64,000 bases of DNA from Litoreibacter roseus (GCF_009811795.1 NZ_BLJE01000002.1:62001-126000), one strand, 5' to 3'. Positions 1-9,111 are shown, numbered from the stretch's first letter. The notes: a model not told the origin generated them from the sequence alone. Numbers and translations: made by a program.

Positions 1-282
1 AATGCAAACGCTGATTATGCTGCGAGGTTTCTAAAGGAGCTGCATGCAGAAACAGGCAACTGGTTGCTCGCGGCAGGCAGGTACCATTCTCAAACTGAAC
101 GCCACGCAAAACTCTACCGTGCCAAGGTTGCAAAGGTCCTGAAAAGACTAGGCGGCGAAAGATCAAACACGACCCCACAATCGTTGGCCACGCAAATCGG
201 AACAACTAGCTCTCTGTTCCAGTCATCAAATCGCCGGAAGCACCAGGCCGGAGCAGCCAGTCTGTGGGGGCAAGATCGATGA
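1..282 (+). CDS. Lytic transglycosylase (SLT-type), C-terminal part only
   Basis: The reading frame is open from base 1 and stops with TGA at 280-282, so only the last 93 codons are present. The residues YAARFLKELHAETGNWLLAA match the late part of an SLT lysozyme-like fold, where repeated helices end in a W-x-x-A-A-x-x-Y pattern; this is followed by about 40 weakly structured residues. Such enzymes cleave peptidoglycan, and one sitting directly before flhA is plausibly used for flagellar rod passage through the wall. Its stop overlaps the flhA start (ATGA), indicating a shared transcript. The catalytic glutamate lies outside the window, so activity cannot be judged. Confidence 0.7.
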   Translation, partial: NANADYAARFLKELHAETGNWLLAAGRYHSQTERHAKLYRAKVAKVLKRLGGERSNTTPQSLATQIGTTSSLFQSSNRRKHQAGAASLWGQDR

Positions 283-2363
283 AGAACCTCTCGATCAGAA
301 ATATCTTTCAGCCCACGGTTCTGCTTGCCCTCGCTTTGATGTCGATCATAGTCATGATGATCCTGCCCATGCCTGCGTGGATACTGGATATCGGGCTGGC
401 CGCATCCTTTGGATTGGCCATCCTCATCTTTACGATCACTTTGTTTCTTGACAGGCCGCTCGACTTTTCGGCGTTTCCGACCATCCTTCTGGCGTCGCTC
501 ATGTTACGCCTGTCCCTGAACGTCTCTTCAACAAAATTGATCATCGGAGAAGGACATACTGGCACCTCCGCAGCCGGTGACGTGATCGAAGGCTTCGCGA
601 TGTTCATCATGGGCGGCAGTGTCTTTTTGGGCCTCGTCGTGTTTTCGGTTCTGCTTATCGTCAATTTCATCGTCATCAACAAAGGCGCGGCGAGAATGGC
701 CGAGGTCGGCGCGCGCTTCGCTCTTGACGCGATGCCCGGAAAACAATTGGCAATCGACAGTGATATGTCAGCGGGAGCAATCGACCACGCAGAAGCCAAG
801 GCTCGGCGCGAACGCGAACAAGCCGAGACCACATTTTTTGGATCATTGGACGGTGCGTCGAAATTCGTGAAGGGCGACGCAGTCGCGGGCCTTCTGATCA
901 CCCTTCTGAATCTTGTGATGGGTCTGGTGATAGGGGTTGCGCTGCATGGTATGCCGATCGGGCGCGCGTTCGAGACCTATGCGATCCTGACGGTGGGTGA
1001 CGGACTTGTTACGCAAATCCCGGCCGTCATCATCTCAATCGCATCTGCACTTTTGCTTGCCCGCGGCGGTGCGACCGGCACAACGGACAACGCCCTTTCC
1101 GCGCAACTGGGACGTTATCCGGCCGCTTTGGCGACCGTCGGCGTTTTGATGTTCTTCTTCGCGCTCGTCCCTGGTCTCCCGTTCCTGCCATTTGTCGTCG
1201 GAGCGATCGCATTGCTGGCCTGCGCTTGGCATGTGTCGCGGAAAGCACCTGCGGAACCTGAGATCGAGGAAGAAGCGGAGCAACTGCCTGCGATACCCCA
1301 AAAATCGATGGGCGACATTTTGGATCTGGATGAGATTCATGTGCAATTCGCGCCGGACCTTGTTCCAATGGCTTTGGATCCCGCGACGGGTCTAGAAGCC
1401 CGCATCACAAATATGCGAAACCACGTCGCGACCAGCTTTGGGCTTGTCTTACCCGAAGTCCGACTGACTGACGACGCAACCTTGGGGCATGGGATGTATC
1501 GCATTCGCATTCACGGCGTGGATCAGGTCGAAGCCCAGTTGAAGCCGGACGCCATCTTGGCGCTTTTGCCGGCGGGAACAGATATCCAGATCGAAGGGGA
1601 TCGCGTCGAAGAACCTGTGTACGGCGCGCCTGCAAAATGGATCAATCCATCCGCTCAGGAAAACGCGGCGATGGAAGGGTGCACAGTCGTCACCCCGGCG
1701 GAAATTCTAGCAACGCATTTGCTTGAGATCATCAAAAACAACATGTCGCGCCTGCTAACAATGCGGGCTCTCCGGCGGCTACTCGATGAATTTGTGAATC
1801 TGTCCGACAAGAAACGCGGCGATGCCAACAAGCGCCTTCTGGATGAGATGATCCCGGAAAAGGTCTCGATGGATACGCTGCTGCAAGTGCTGCGTCTGCT
1901 CCTGGATGAACAAGTCTCCATCAGAAACATCGCGCTGATTATTGAGGCCACGGCGGAGGGTCGCAATACCTACGGAACAGCAGAAGGCATCTGCGAGCAT
2001 GTGCGGCAGCGTTTGGGGTTCCAATTGGTCGCTGAGTATCGTCGGGCGGACGGTTCCCTGCCTCTGATACAGCTGTCCCCGGACTGGGAAGAGCTTTTTG
2101 TGAAGTACCAGCTCGACGGGGACATGCAAGGCGCCGACGTGGCCTTACCCCCGGAAGATTTTAACCGCCTGACACGGAGCATTTCTGAAAAAATCTCTAA
2201 GGCTGGCGAGAACGGCGTCTTCCCGGCCATTATCACCTCTACCCGGCGCAGACGTTTTTTGCATGCAGTTCTGTCATCTAAAGGTATCGCAGCCCCGGTC
2301 TTGTCCTTCGAAGAGATCGCGCGCGATGCAAAACCGGCGGTTGTAGGCCTTGTCGCTGCATGA
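279..2363 (+). CDS. flhA: Flagellar type III export gate protein FlhA
   Basis: A 694-residue protein, normal length for FlhA (FHIPEP family). About eight hydrophobic segments occupy roughly residues 15-320 and the large cytoplasmic domain fills the rest. FlhA forms the nonameric ring of the flagellar export gate and receives chaperone-substrate complexes. ATG at 279 is preferred over an in-frame GTG at 264, because it overlaps the upstream TGA by 4 nt and has GGGGG about 10 nt upstream. The stop overlaps the fliR start at 2360. First of the flhA-fliR-flhB-FliJ-like run. Confidence 0.95.
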   Translation: MKNLSIRNIFQPTVLLALALMSIIVMMILPMPAWILDIGLAASFGLAILIFTITLFLDRPLDFSAFPTILLASLMLRLSLNVSSTKLIIGEGHTGTSAAGDVIEGFAMFIMGGSVFLGLVVFSVLLIVNFIVINKGAARMAEVGARFALDAMPGKQLAIDSDMSAGAIDHAEAKARREREQAETTFFGSLDGASKFVKGDAVAGLLITLLNLVMGLVIGVALHGMPIGRAFETYAILTVGDGLVTQIPAVIISIASALLLARGGATGTTDNALSAQLGRYPAALATVGVLMFFFALVPGLPFLPFVVGAIALLACAWHVSRKAPAEPEIEEEAEQLPAIPQKSMGDILDLDEIHVQFAPDLVPMALDPATGLEARITNMRNHVATSFGLVLPEVRLTDDATLGHGMYRIRIHGVDQVEAQLKPDAILALLPAGTDIQIEGDRVEEPVYGAPAKWINPSAQENAAMEGCTVVTPAEILATHLLEIIKNNMSRLLTMRALRRLLDEFVNLSDKKRGDANKRLLDEMIPEKVSMDTLLQVLRLLLDEQVSIRNIALIIEATAEGRNTYGTAEGICEHVRQRLGFQLVAEYRRADGSLPLIQLSPDWEELFVKYQLDGDMQGADVALPPEDFNRLTRSISEKISKAGENGVFPAIITSTRRRRFLHAVLSSKGIAAPVLSFEEIARDAKPAVVGLVAA

Positions 2364-3136
2364 TGGGCCTGCTTAGCCAATTATCGGGGCAGGCGAACGA
2401 GACCATCTGGATCTTTGCACTGATCGTGATGCGCATCGGCGCGATCATGGCCCTTTTGCCAGCATTTGGTGAGCAGGCCGTTCCTGCCCGTATCAAGCTG
2501 GGTGCAACAATGGCGTTCAGTATTATCGTGGCGCCCGTCGTCTGGTCCAAATATCAGGCTGTGTTTGATCCGGAGCTATGGCTAAGTCTTCTGTGGCCCG
2601 AAGTGATCGCCGGACTTGCCCTTGGCCTTCTGTTTCGGTTTTTCGTGATTACCCTGCAAATCGCAGGATCTGTCGCTGGACAATCGACGTCCCTGTCGCA
2701 AATTTTTGGCGCTGGTATGGGGGCCGAGCCTCAACCGGCCTTTAGCACATTATTGGTCATTTCAGGGCTCTGCCTCGCTGTAATGGCTGATCTGCATCTT
2801 CGCGTCGTCGAAGCGATTATCTTGTCTTACGATGTCTTTCCGGTCGGGCGGGCGATCCCAAGCACGGATCTATCGGAATGGGGCGTTGGCAAAGCGGCCT
2901 ACGCCTTCTCGCTCGGCTTCACACTTGCCGGACCCTTTATCCTGATCTCAGTAATCTACAATTTGACTCTGGGTGTGCTTAACCGCGCGATGCCGCAGCT
3001 CATGGTGTCTTTCGTCGGCGCGCCCGCGATCAGCTTCGGCAGCCTTGTAATGCTGCTGATTTCGTCGCCGTTTCTTTTGACTGTCTGGCTTAGGGCCTTT
3101 GTCGAAGGCTCGGATCTGATGGGAACAGCCTTCTGA
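2360..3136 (+). CDS. fliR: Flagellar export apparatus protein FliR
   Basis: A 258-residue, strongly hydrophobic protein of the FliR/SpaR family, with about six membrane segments. FliR joins FliP and FliQ in the helical export pore of the flagellar basal body. Family features seen are an N-terminal F-x-L-I-x-x-R-I-x-A stretch and the late segment G-P-F-I-L-I-x-V-I-Y-N-L. The start overlaps the flhA stop by 4 nt and the stop shares one base with the flhB start. fliQ is present in the window (7752-8021) but fliP is not. Confidence 0.93.
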   Translation: MMGLLSQLSGQANETIWIFALIVMRIGAIMALLPAFGEQAVPARIKLGATMAFSIIVAPVVWSKYQAVFDPELWLSLLWPEVIAGLALGLLFRFFVITLQIAGSVAGQSTSLSQIFGAGMGAEPQPAFSTLLVISGLCLAVMADLHLRVVEAIILSYDVFPVGRAIPSTDLSEWGVGKAAYAFSLGFTLAGPFILISVIYNLTLGVLNRAMPQLMVSFVGAPAISFGSLVMLLISSPFLLTVWLRAFVEGSDLMGTAF

Positions 3137-4218
3137 TGACAAGTGATGACGACACAGAGAAGACCCACGACCCGACGCCCAAAAAGCTTGAAGATGCGCG
3201 AAAGCGTGGCGAGGTTCCGAAATCCATTGACCTGAATGCGGCTGCATCCTTGTTCGGTTTCGTTGCCGCTTTGATGCTGCTCGGACTAGAAGGGGTTATG
3301 ACGTTCTCAGGCGCCTTGGCGGAATTGCTTGCCAACGCAGACGATGTTGCCGAACAAACCTTACAAAGCGGCGGGCCGTGGCTGATGGGTGGCCTGGTCT
3401 GGACGATGGCCGGGGTGACGCTTCCGCTCTTTGGGCTTCCGGCACTCTTGGTTATCATCGCCCTTTTCGGACAGCGCGCTATAATTTTCGCGCCGGACAA
3501 GCTGGCACCGAAACTGAACAGGATTTCACCGATTGAAGGCGCGAAGAACAAGTTCGGCGCAAAAGGCATATTTGAATTTGGCAAATCGGCAACGAAGCTG
3601 GTTTTGGCCTGCGCTCTTTTGGTATTTTTTCTCTTGGGCAAGCTCGACCAGCTCGTGACTTCGACAGCAAAGACAGCCGGGCAAATCGTTCTGGCCATGG
3701 GATCAATACTTGTCGAGTTCTTGATGATCGTCTTCGTCATGACGCTGGCGATCGGCGGCATCGACTATCTTTGGCAGCACGCACAGCATATCCGCAAAAA
3801 CCGCATGTCAATGAAGGATATGAAAGACGAGGCAAAGGAATCTGACGGCGATCCGCAGTTCAAACAACAACGGCGCCAGCGAGCCTACGACATTGCCATG
3901 AACAAGATGCTGTCAGATGTCCCGACAGCCGACGTCATCATCGTGAACCCGACACATTATGCTGTCGCACTTAAGTGGGACAAGATGTCGGGCAACGCGC
4001 CTATTTGCGTCGCGAAAGGTGTTGATGAAATTGCTGCGCGGATCAGGGAGGTTGCAAACGATGCCGAGGTTCCGATTTTCAGTGACCCACCGACCGCCCG
4101 GGCCCTTCATGCAACGCTTGATCTGGGGCGCGCGATTGAACCGGATCACTATCAAGCAGTGGCTGCAGCCATCAGATTTGCCGAGGGTATTCGCGCCAAA
4201 GCACGGAGAAATCGCTGA
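3136..4218 (+). CDS. flhB: Flagellar export switch protein FlhB
   Basis: A 360-residue FlhB. It has a charged N-terminus (residues 1-30), four hydrophobic segments to about residue 215, and a cytoplasmic domain with the self-cleavage motif N-P-T-H at about residues 271-274. Cleavage between N and P switches export from rod/hook to filament substrates, in concert with FliK (encoded at 14811-16250). The start overlaps the fliR stop by one base and the stop shares one base with the next gene. Confidence 0.95.
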   Translation: MTSDDDTEKTHDPTPKKLEDARKRGEVPKSIDLNAAASLFGFVAALMLLGLEGVMTFSGALAELLANADDVAEQTLQSGGPWLMGGLVWTMAGVTLPLFGLPALLVIIALFGQRAIIFAPDKLAPKLNRISPIEGAKNKFGAKGIFEFGKSATKLVLACALLVFFLLGKLDQLVTSTAKTAGQIVLAMGSILVEFLMIVFVMTLAIGGIDYLWQHAQHIRKNRMSMKDMKDEAKESDGDPQFKQQRRQRAYDIAMNKMLSDVPTADVIIVNPTHYAVALKWDKMSGNAPICVAKGVDEIAARIREVANDAEVPIFSDPPTARALHATLDLGRAIEPDHYQAVAAAIRFAEGIRAKARRNR

Positions 4219-4559
4219 TGAAGTATGCGCGTGCTGACAAGCTTAAGACCGTTCTGGAAGCCGTGATGCTGAAAGATCAAAGCGCACTCGCAAAAGCCAA
4301 CGCAAAGGTAGAGCGCATAAAAGAAGAACTGGCGACCCTTGAACTAGAAATCGCGCGAGTCGTGATTGATCCGTCAGACCCGTTTTCCCAGGGGCAAGCT
4401 GCAAAACATCGAAAATGGGTGGATGGTAAGAAGGCGAAGCTGATGATCACTCTTGCGGCAGCGATGGCAGACCGCGGGATGGTCGAGGCCGAGCTAAAGA
4501 CATCATTCGGCCGCCATCATGCATTTAGTCGCGTCGTCGCACAGAAGATGACGAAGTAG
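4218..4559 (+). CDS. Small coiled-coil protein, possibly FliJ-like
   Basis: A 113-residue, highly charged, helix-rich protein whose start overlaps the flhB stop by one base. Residues 15-45 (K-D-Q-S-A-L-A-K-A-N-A-K-V-E-R-I-K-E-E-L) have heptad-like spacing, and the chain ends in another basic helix. Size, coiled-coil character and coupling to flhB fit a FliJ-type export chaperone or ATPase stalk, but FliJ proteins diverge strongly and I do not recognise a decisive motif. The stop lies only 7 nt from the convergent fliL stop. Confidence 0.55.
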   Translation: MKYARADKLKTVLEAVMLKDQSALAKANAKVERIKEELATLELEIARVVIDPSDPFSQGQAAKHRKWVDGKKAKLMITLAAAMADRGMVEAELKTSFGRHHAFSRVVAQKMTK

Positions 4560-4566
4560 ACAGCCT

Positions 4567-5040
4567 TTATGCGTCCTGTCGTACAAAATCTGTAATCAGG
4601 ATATCCGTAATCATCTCGTCTGCCACAGTGTGAGCGGCCTCAAGAAGAGATCTGCGAAGTGTATCCAGAGAAGGGCTGGATGCGAACGCGCCATTGAAAC
4701 CACCACTATAAGAGTGATCGAACAGCACCCTCAGAAATGCATCACGCAGCTTCGGTTCTTTCTTGTAAAGCGCCTCGGTCGAATTCGCGTTCGTTTGCAG
4801 ACTAAGGGAGAGAACGACAAGAGAGCTGACTCTCTCTCCTCTGACGATCGGGACGATGAATTGGTTGTTCATTTTGACAAAAGCGATATCAGCTTTTGCG
4901 GCCTCTTCGGCCGCCGCTTTTGCCATTTCTTCTTTCTTCGCCACTTCATCCGGGGACGGCGGCGGGCGAAGCACCATGCCGCCACCAACACCTGCACCGA
5001 GACCAAGGAAAATGAATATTGGAATGAGAAGCTTTTTCAC
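4567..5040 (-). CDS. fliL: Flagellar basal body-associated protein FliL
   Basis: A 157-residue protein with one N-terminal membrane anchor (residues 4-25, G-rich), a charged linker containing E-E-M-A-K-A-A-A-E-E-A-A-K, and a periplasmic domain with N-Q-F-I-V-P-I-V. The later F-D-H-S-Y-S-G-G-F-N-G-A-F is typical of alphaproteobacterial FliL-like proteins. FliL surrounds stator units and supports torque. It is the last gene of the nine-gene minus-strand flgB operon, 8 nt after flgH. Confidence 0.85.
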   Translation of the reverse strand: MKKLLIPIFIFLGLGAGVGGGMVLRPPPSPDEVAKKEEMAKAAAEEAAKADIAFVKMNNQFIVPIVRGERVSSLVVLSLSLQTNANSTEALYKKEPKLRDAFLRVLFDHSYSGGFNGAFASSPSLDTLRRSLLEAAHTVADEMITDILITDFVRQDA

Positions 5041-5048
5041 GGGTTCAC

Positions 5049-5786
5049 CTAAAATGGGAGCAGTATATCAGCGACCTGCTGACCAATGCGCGGCTGCTGA
5101 ACGTCGGAGATTTGCCCACGTCCGCCATAGGAAATCCGCGCCGCTGCGATTTTGTCGTACGTAATTTCGTTCTGCCGGGAAATATCGGCTGGCCGCACAT
5201 AGCCGGCGACCAATAGTTCCCTGAGTTCATAGTTTACACGTACCTCCTGCGATCCTTGGATCGTCAGAACGCCATTTTGCAAGACATCGGTGACTGTCGC
5301 TGCAATCCGCATGGAAAATTTCTCCTTCCGGCGAACCGATCCGTCACCCGATGACGAGCTGGAAGAATCCGCCGATACCGCATCGCCAAGTGTTGCGCCT
5401 TCCGGCAGGCGCTCATTTACCCGCTGAGGAATGCCGAAGAACGACGGAATGCCCAAGCTTTCCGAACCGCTACGGGACCGCGAAGTACTGTTGGAAATCT
5501 CGGCCCGTTCGTCGATCTCGATGACGACAGTTAGGATATCACCAACCTGCTGCGCCCTTTGATTGCCAAGAAGCGAATAACGCCCAGCCCGCCAAAGCGA
5601 TGCTTCGGCTGTCGGCTCAGGGACGTCCGCGGCGTTCGGCACAGGTGTCCGCATCATGGCAAATCGTTCATCTCCGTTCGCAGTGGGCTTGAAGTCGGGC
5701 GCCTTTCCGACGTCCGCAAGGCGCGCGCAACCACCAGTCGAAAGCGAAAGCGCGAGAAGGCCGCTCCAGAAAACTCGTTTATCCAT
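5049..5786 (-). CDS. flgH: Flagellar L-ring lipoprotein FlgH
   Basis: A 245-residue lipoprotein that forms the outer membrane L-ring bushing around the rod. The chosen ATG at 5786 gives a short signal peptide ending L-S-T-G-G-C, a lipobox with the acylated cysteine near residue 19, and has AAGGAAAG just upstream. An upstream in-frame start would run into flgA. Conserved parts are S-L-W-R-A-G-R-Y near residue 63, V-G-D-I-L-T-V-V-I, a serine-rich loop, and the C-terminal G-Y-V-R-P-x-D-I segment. It lies 10 nt after flgA. Confidence 0.93.
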   Translation of the reverse strand: MDKRVFWSGLLALSLSTGGCARLADVGKAPDFKPTANGDERFAMMRTPVPNAADVPEPTAEASLWRAGRYSLLGNQRAQQVGDILTVVIEIDERAEISNSTSRSRSGSESLGIPSFFGIPQRVNERLPEGATLGDAVSADSSSSSSGDGSVRRKEKFSMRIAATVTDVLQNGVLTIQGSQEVRVNYELRELLVAGYVRPADISRQNEITYDKIAAARISYGGRGQISDVQQPRIGQQVADILLPF

Positions 5787-5796
5787 GATCTTTCCT

Positions 5797-6234
5797 TCAG
5801 TTTCCGACGCGCACGGCGCCGCTCTGATCAACACGCCCAAAAACGGTATTTCTGGAGGCGAGGTTCATCACCTTGAGGCGATCCCCGACGCCGCCGCGGT
5901 CAAGGGCCCGACCTTCCGTAGCGATGCTTAAACCGCCTTTGAGATAGATGATTGTAATGACTTGATTCCGCTCGACGATCGCCGGTGGACCGATATCCGA
6001 GGGACGGATTGGCCGACCGACATAAAGGTTCGTGCGTGCTTCGCTTCCGGCCACAACACCAATGTCTTCCACCATACCCAATATGGTTTCCGGGATCAGC
6101 TTTAGATCGGCTGCCGTAATAACTGTGTTCGCGCGGATCGTTCGCGTGGGCACGACAGTGTCGGCCAACGTAGCGGCGCCCCAGAAGGATGCGACGACCG
6201 CAGTCAGCAAGAGGATCACACGCATTATGATCAT
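5797..6234 (-). CDS. flgA: Flagellar P-ring assembly chaperone FlgA
   Basis: A 145-residue secreted protein with a signal peptide ending near A-A-T-L-A-D and a SAF-type domain after it. The pattern R-T-I-R-A-N-T-V-I-T-A-A-D-L and the paired segment V-G-R-P-I-R-P-S-D-I are typical of FlgA. FlgA helps FlgI form the periplasmic P-ring. It is shorter than the enterobacterial protein (about 219 residues), which is usual in Rhodobacterales. The ATG at 6234 overlaps the flgG stop; a second ATG at 6225 is possible. Confidence 0.9.
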   Translation of the reverse strand: MIIMRVILLLTAVVASFWGAATLADTVVPTRTIRANTVITAADLKLIPETILGMVEDIGVVAGSEARTNLYVGRPIRPSDIGPPAIVERNQVITIIYLKGGLSIATEGRALDRGGVGDRLKVMNLASRNTVFGRVDQSGAVRVGN

Positions 6235-7016
6235 CGGATCTGAGTCGTCGCGCCAAGCATCTGATCAGCGGCGGTGATGACCTTCGCATTCAGTTCATAT
6301 CCGCGCTGAGCCTCAATCAGCTCTGTAATCTCGCGTACGGCATCAACCGAGGAATCCTCAAGATATCCATGACGGAAGACGCCGAGACCGTTTGTGCCCG
6401 GTTCTGCAACAAGTGCAGCGCCTGACGCGCCGGTTTCTACAAACAGGTTGCTGCCGATCGCCTCCAGGCCTTTTTCATTCGAAAACCCGGCAAGCGTCAA
6501 TTGACCTAAGAGTTCTGGCTCAACCCGATCTGCGAAGTAGCCATAAACTTCTCCGTCGGCGTTGATTGAGATGGATCGTACGTCTTCCGCAATCGTAATA
6601 TCTGGAACGATGGGATAGCCATCTGACGTAACGACTTGTCCGTCTCCCGTTCGTTTCAGACCGCCGTCGCGGGTGTAGGCTGAAATGCCAGACGGCAAGG
6701 TGACCTCTAGGTATCCGCGCCCTTCAATAGCGACGTCAAGATCGCCGCCGGTTTGGGACAACGCGCCTTGCGCTACATTGACAGTGACCGCAGTTGGCCG
6801 AACGCCAAGCCCAAGTTGCACGCCTGCGGGCACGACGGTGCCATCAGATGCGTTGATTGATCCTGCGCGGGTTTTCTGCTGATAATGAAGATCGGCAAAT
6901 TCAGCCCGGCGGGTGTTGTAACCGGTCGTCGACATGTTCGCGAGGTTGTTGGAAATGACCTCCACCCGCGTTTGCTGGGCTGACATCCCGGTCGCTGCGA
7001 TTTGAAGCGCTCTCAT
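6231..7016 (-). CDS. flgG: Distal rod protein FlgG
   Basis: A 261-residue rod protein with the FlgG-type N-terminus M-R-A-L-x-I-A-A-T-G-M and the rod/hook signature N-N-L-A-N-M-S-T-T-G-Y-N. The C-terminus S-S-V-D-A-V-R-E-I-T-E-L-I-E-A-Q-R-G-Y-E carries the second signature. FlgG builds the straight distal rod that crosses the outer periplasm. It lies between flgF (16 nt before it) and flgA (overlapping). Confidence 0.96.
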   Translation of the reverse strand: MRALQIAATGMSAQQTRVEVISNNLANMSTTGYNTRRAEFADLHYQQKTRAGSINASDGTVVPAGVQLGLGVRPTAVTVNVAQGALSQTGGDLDVAIEGRGYLEVTLPSGISAYTRDGGLKRTGDGQVVTSDGYPIVPDITIAEDVRSISINADGEVYGYFADRVEPELLGQLTLAGFSNEKGLEAIGSNLFVETGASGAALVAEPGTNGLGVFRHGYLEDSSVDAVREITELIEAQRGYELNAKVITAADQMLGATTQIR

Positions 7017-7031
7017 TACTCGATCTCCTTG

Positions 7032-7748
7032 TTATTTGGTAATTAGGCTGGCGACGGAACGCAGGCGTTCATCTTCGCGCTCGAGGAACGCCTGGCCCAT
7101 TTCGTAAGCCCGCTGAACCTGTATCATTCTCGCAATTTCCCCGACTGGATCGACGTTCGAACCTTCTAGAAAGCCTTGCAATATTCTGGTGTCTTCAACG
7201 GGGATCAATTCCCCTTCGGTTCGAAATCTCACGCCGTCTTCCCGGATCAGATCGGTCGGGTCTTCAGGACGCACCAAACCGATTTGCGCAATCGCAGCGC
7301 CATCAGCGCTGAGTGTTCCGTCGGACGAAATCGCGATGTCGCCTGCGTCTGCCGGAACGAAGAGTGGCGCGCCGCCTTGATCCAGAAGCCGGTATCCGTC
7401 GGGGGTCGCTAAATCGCCTTCCGGCGTGGGGATAAAGGCGCCGGCACGGGTGAGACGCACTCCGGCAGGGGTTTGTATCTGGAAAAACCCCTCGCCTTCG
7501 ATCGCAAGATCAAACTTGCCACCTGTTTGCGACAGCTTACCTTGCGTCATCTCCGTACGATGTCCTTCCGCAGACGCCATAGAAATCGACGCTTGATCCC
7601 GCCCCGCGCTTTTCACGTGCTCGGCGAATATGACACCTTCGCTGCGATATCCCGTTGTGGCAGCATTCGCGACGTTGTTGGCCACGACCTGCATTTCCTT
7701 CATCAGACCAGATTGTCGTGTAAGTGCGACGTATACGCTATTGGCCAT
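7032..7748 (-). CDS. flgF: Proximal rod protein FlgF
   Basis: A 238-residue rod protein with the N-terminal signature V-A-N-N-V-A-N-A-A-T-T-G-Y-R and the C-terminal S-N-V-D-P-V-G-E-I-A-R-M-I-Q-V-Q-R-A-Y-E. Shorter than FlgG, and starting M-A-N-S-V-Y-V-A-L, as FlgF does. FlgF forms part of the proximal rod. Only 3 nt separate it from fliQ. Confidence 0.93.
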   Translation of the reverse strand: MANSVYVALTRQSGLMKEMQVVANNVANAATTGYRSEGVIFAEHVKSAGRDQASISMASAEGHRTEMTQGKLSQTGGKFDLAIEGEGFFQIQTPAGVRLTRAGAFIPTPEGDLATPDGYRLLDQGGAPLFVPADAGDIAISSDGTLSADGAAIAQIGLVRPEDPTDLIREDGVRFRTEGELIPVEDTRILQGFLEGSNVDPVGEIARMIQVQRAYEMGQAFLEREDERLRSVASLITK

Positions 7749-7751
7749 GCT

Positions 7752-8021
7752 TTATCCTCCGACCACCAAGGGAATGATGCCTTCAACCCAGAAATTGGTG
7801 AGCGTCCGGCTCATGAATGTCATGGACACCCAGAAAACTCCCAACATCGCCGCGACTTTGGGAACGAAGGTAAGTGTCATCTCCTGAATGGAGGTAAGCG
7901 CTTGAAACAGCCCAATCGTGAGGCCCACGATCAACGCAATCGCAAGGACCGGGGCCGATATGATCACCGACACCCAAAGCCCCTGACGGAGCACATCGAA
8001 GAACTGAGCCTCTGTAAGCAT
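7752..8021 (-). CDS. fliQ: Flagellar export pore protein FliQ
   Basis: An 89-residue protein with two hydrophobic helices (about residues 14-36 and 50-75), the standard FliQ plan, and the central motif Q-A-L-T-S-I-Q-E-M-T-L-T-F-V-P-K. FliQ is a subunit of the FliPQR export gate. Unusually for enterobacteria but commonly in this group, it sits inside the rod-gene operon between fliE and flgF instead of next to fliP. The start overlaps the fliE stop by one base. Confidence 0.95.
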   Translation of the reverse strand: MLTEAQFFDVLRQGLWVSVIISAPVLAIALIVGLTIGLFQALTSIQEMTLTFVPKVAAMLGVFWVSMTFMSRTLTNFWVEGIIPLVVGG

Positions 8022-8305
8022 CAGACTGGCATCCGCAGAATTTCCTGGTAAGCCTGCACAACTTTGTCCCGGACACTAACGGCCGTTTCGATTGCAAGCT
8101 CGCTTTGCGCAAGGGCTTCAACCAAAGCATGCGGATCAGCGCCGCCGACCATCGCAGCTTTGGCCGTGTCCTCACCTTCTTGTAGAACCTTCGCAAAATC
8201 GTCGGCGGCGCGACCAATCTGGGCTTCACCGGTCATCGCATCCGGTTGGGTCGCGGGCTTTGAGGAATCATATGCGCGCAGGGCGAGAGTTGATGTGGTG
8301 TCCAT
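8021..8305 (-). CDS. fliE: Hook-basal body protein FliE
   Basis: A 94-residue, helix-rich protein matching FliE, the adaptor between the MS-ring and the rod. The segment G-G-A-D-P-H-A-L-V-E-A-L-A-Q-S-E-L-A corresponds to the conserved D-x-H-x-V-x-x-A-x-x-x-A-x-x-A pattern. The C-terminus V-R-D-K-V-V-Q-A-Y-Q-E-I-L-R-M-P is characteristic. It lies after flgC (15 nt gap) and overlaps fliQ. Confidence 0.95.
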   Translation of the reverse strand: MDTTSTLALRAYDSSKPATQPDAMTGEAQIGRAADDFAKVLQEGEDTAKAAMVGGADPHALVEALAQSELAIETAVSVRDKVVQAYQEILRMPV

Positions 8306-8320
8306 TCTGGAACTCCTATT

Positions 8321-8713
8321 TTAACGGCGAAGAAGGTCGAGAAGGGAAGAAGACATCTTGCGTGCCTGCTCGAACATCTTGAGATTGGCTTCGTAGCTGC
8401 GTTGCGCTTCACGCGCGTCAGCGATCTCAATAATGAGGTCGACATTTGACCCTAGATAGTGGCCTGTTTCGTCAGCCATCGGATGGGACGGATCGTAAAG
8501 TTTGGGCAAGTCGGTGCGATCAAGGTGGACGTCGCCCGGCTTCACTTGACCATTTTCGTCAGTCGGACTTATCACCTGTTCAAAGGAGACAGTCTTCCGG
8601 CGATAGCCTGGCGTATCGGTATTCGCCATGTTTTCGGATACGACACGAAGACGCTCCGACTGGGCTCTCAAGCCGCTGGCGGAAAGTGCGAGGGATTGGC
8701 TCAAATCTGACAT
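8321..8713 (-). CDS. flgC: Proximal rod protein FlgC
   Basis: A 130-residue rod protein with the signature S-E-N-M-A-N-T-D-T-P-G-Y-R-R-K and the FlgC-type C-terminus with S-N-V-D-L-I-I-E-I-A-D-A-R-E-A-Q-R-S-Y. FlgC polymerises with FlgB and FlgF in the proximal rod. It is 8 nt after flgB. Confidence 0.95.
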   Translation of the reverse strand: MSDLSQSLALSASGLRAQSERLRVVSENMANTDTPGYRRKTVSFEQVISPTDENGQVKPGDVHLDRTDLPKLYDPSHPMADETGHYLGSNVDLIIEIADAREAQRSYEANLKMFEQARKMSSSLLDLLRR

Positions 8714-8721
8714 GGAAACCT

Positions 8722-9111
8722 CTAGCGACCGCGACCGACGCTGGTCTTCAGGATGGAAAGTGAAGTCTGATAAATAGTGATCGCACGAGAGTGCTGGCGC
8801 TCTGCCTCGATGGACTTGAGCATCTCGCTTTCGATGGAAACCGAATTTCCACTTGGCGAGGTTTGAGAGGTGGTATCGGTGAACGCCTGTGATGCAGCGA
8901 CGTTCGTGTCATGACCGATATGGCCGACCCGCGTTGCGCGCATTTGATGGGGGCCGCCGGAGCCAACGATCTCTTTAAATGGTTTGACGTCTTGCGCCTG
9001 ATATCCAGGAGTATCGGAGTTCGCCAAGTTGCGCGCAACAACTGCCTGACGCCCGGCAGCATGCCGGGCCATTGCCGACGCAGTTTTGAATATCTCTAGC
9101 GATTTCAGCAT
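8722..9111 (-). CDS. flgB: Proximal rod protein FlgB
   Basis: A 129-residue protein with the rod signature R-N-L-A-N-S-D-T-P-G-Y-Q-A and the C-terminal helix S-I-E-A-E-R-Q-H-S-R-A-I-T. The frame extends upstream to 9348, but that would overlap fliI; the ATG at 9111 matches the family start (M-L-K-S-L-E-I-F) and is preceded by GGAGAAG. First gene of the nine-gene minus operon that ends with fliL; its promoter must lie in the short divergent spacer shared with fliI. Confidence 0.93.
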   Translation of the reverse strand: MLKSLEIFKTASAMARHAAGRQAVVARNLANSDTPGYQAQDVKPFKEIVGSGGPHQMRATRVGHIGHDTNVAASQAFTDTTSQTSPSGNSVSIESEMLKSIEAERQHSRAITIYQTSLSILKTSVGRGR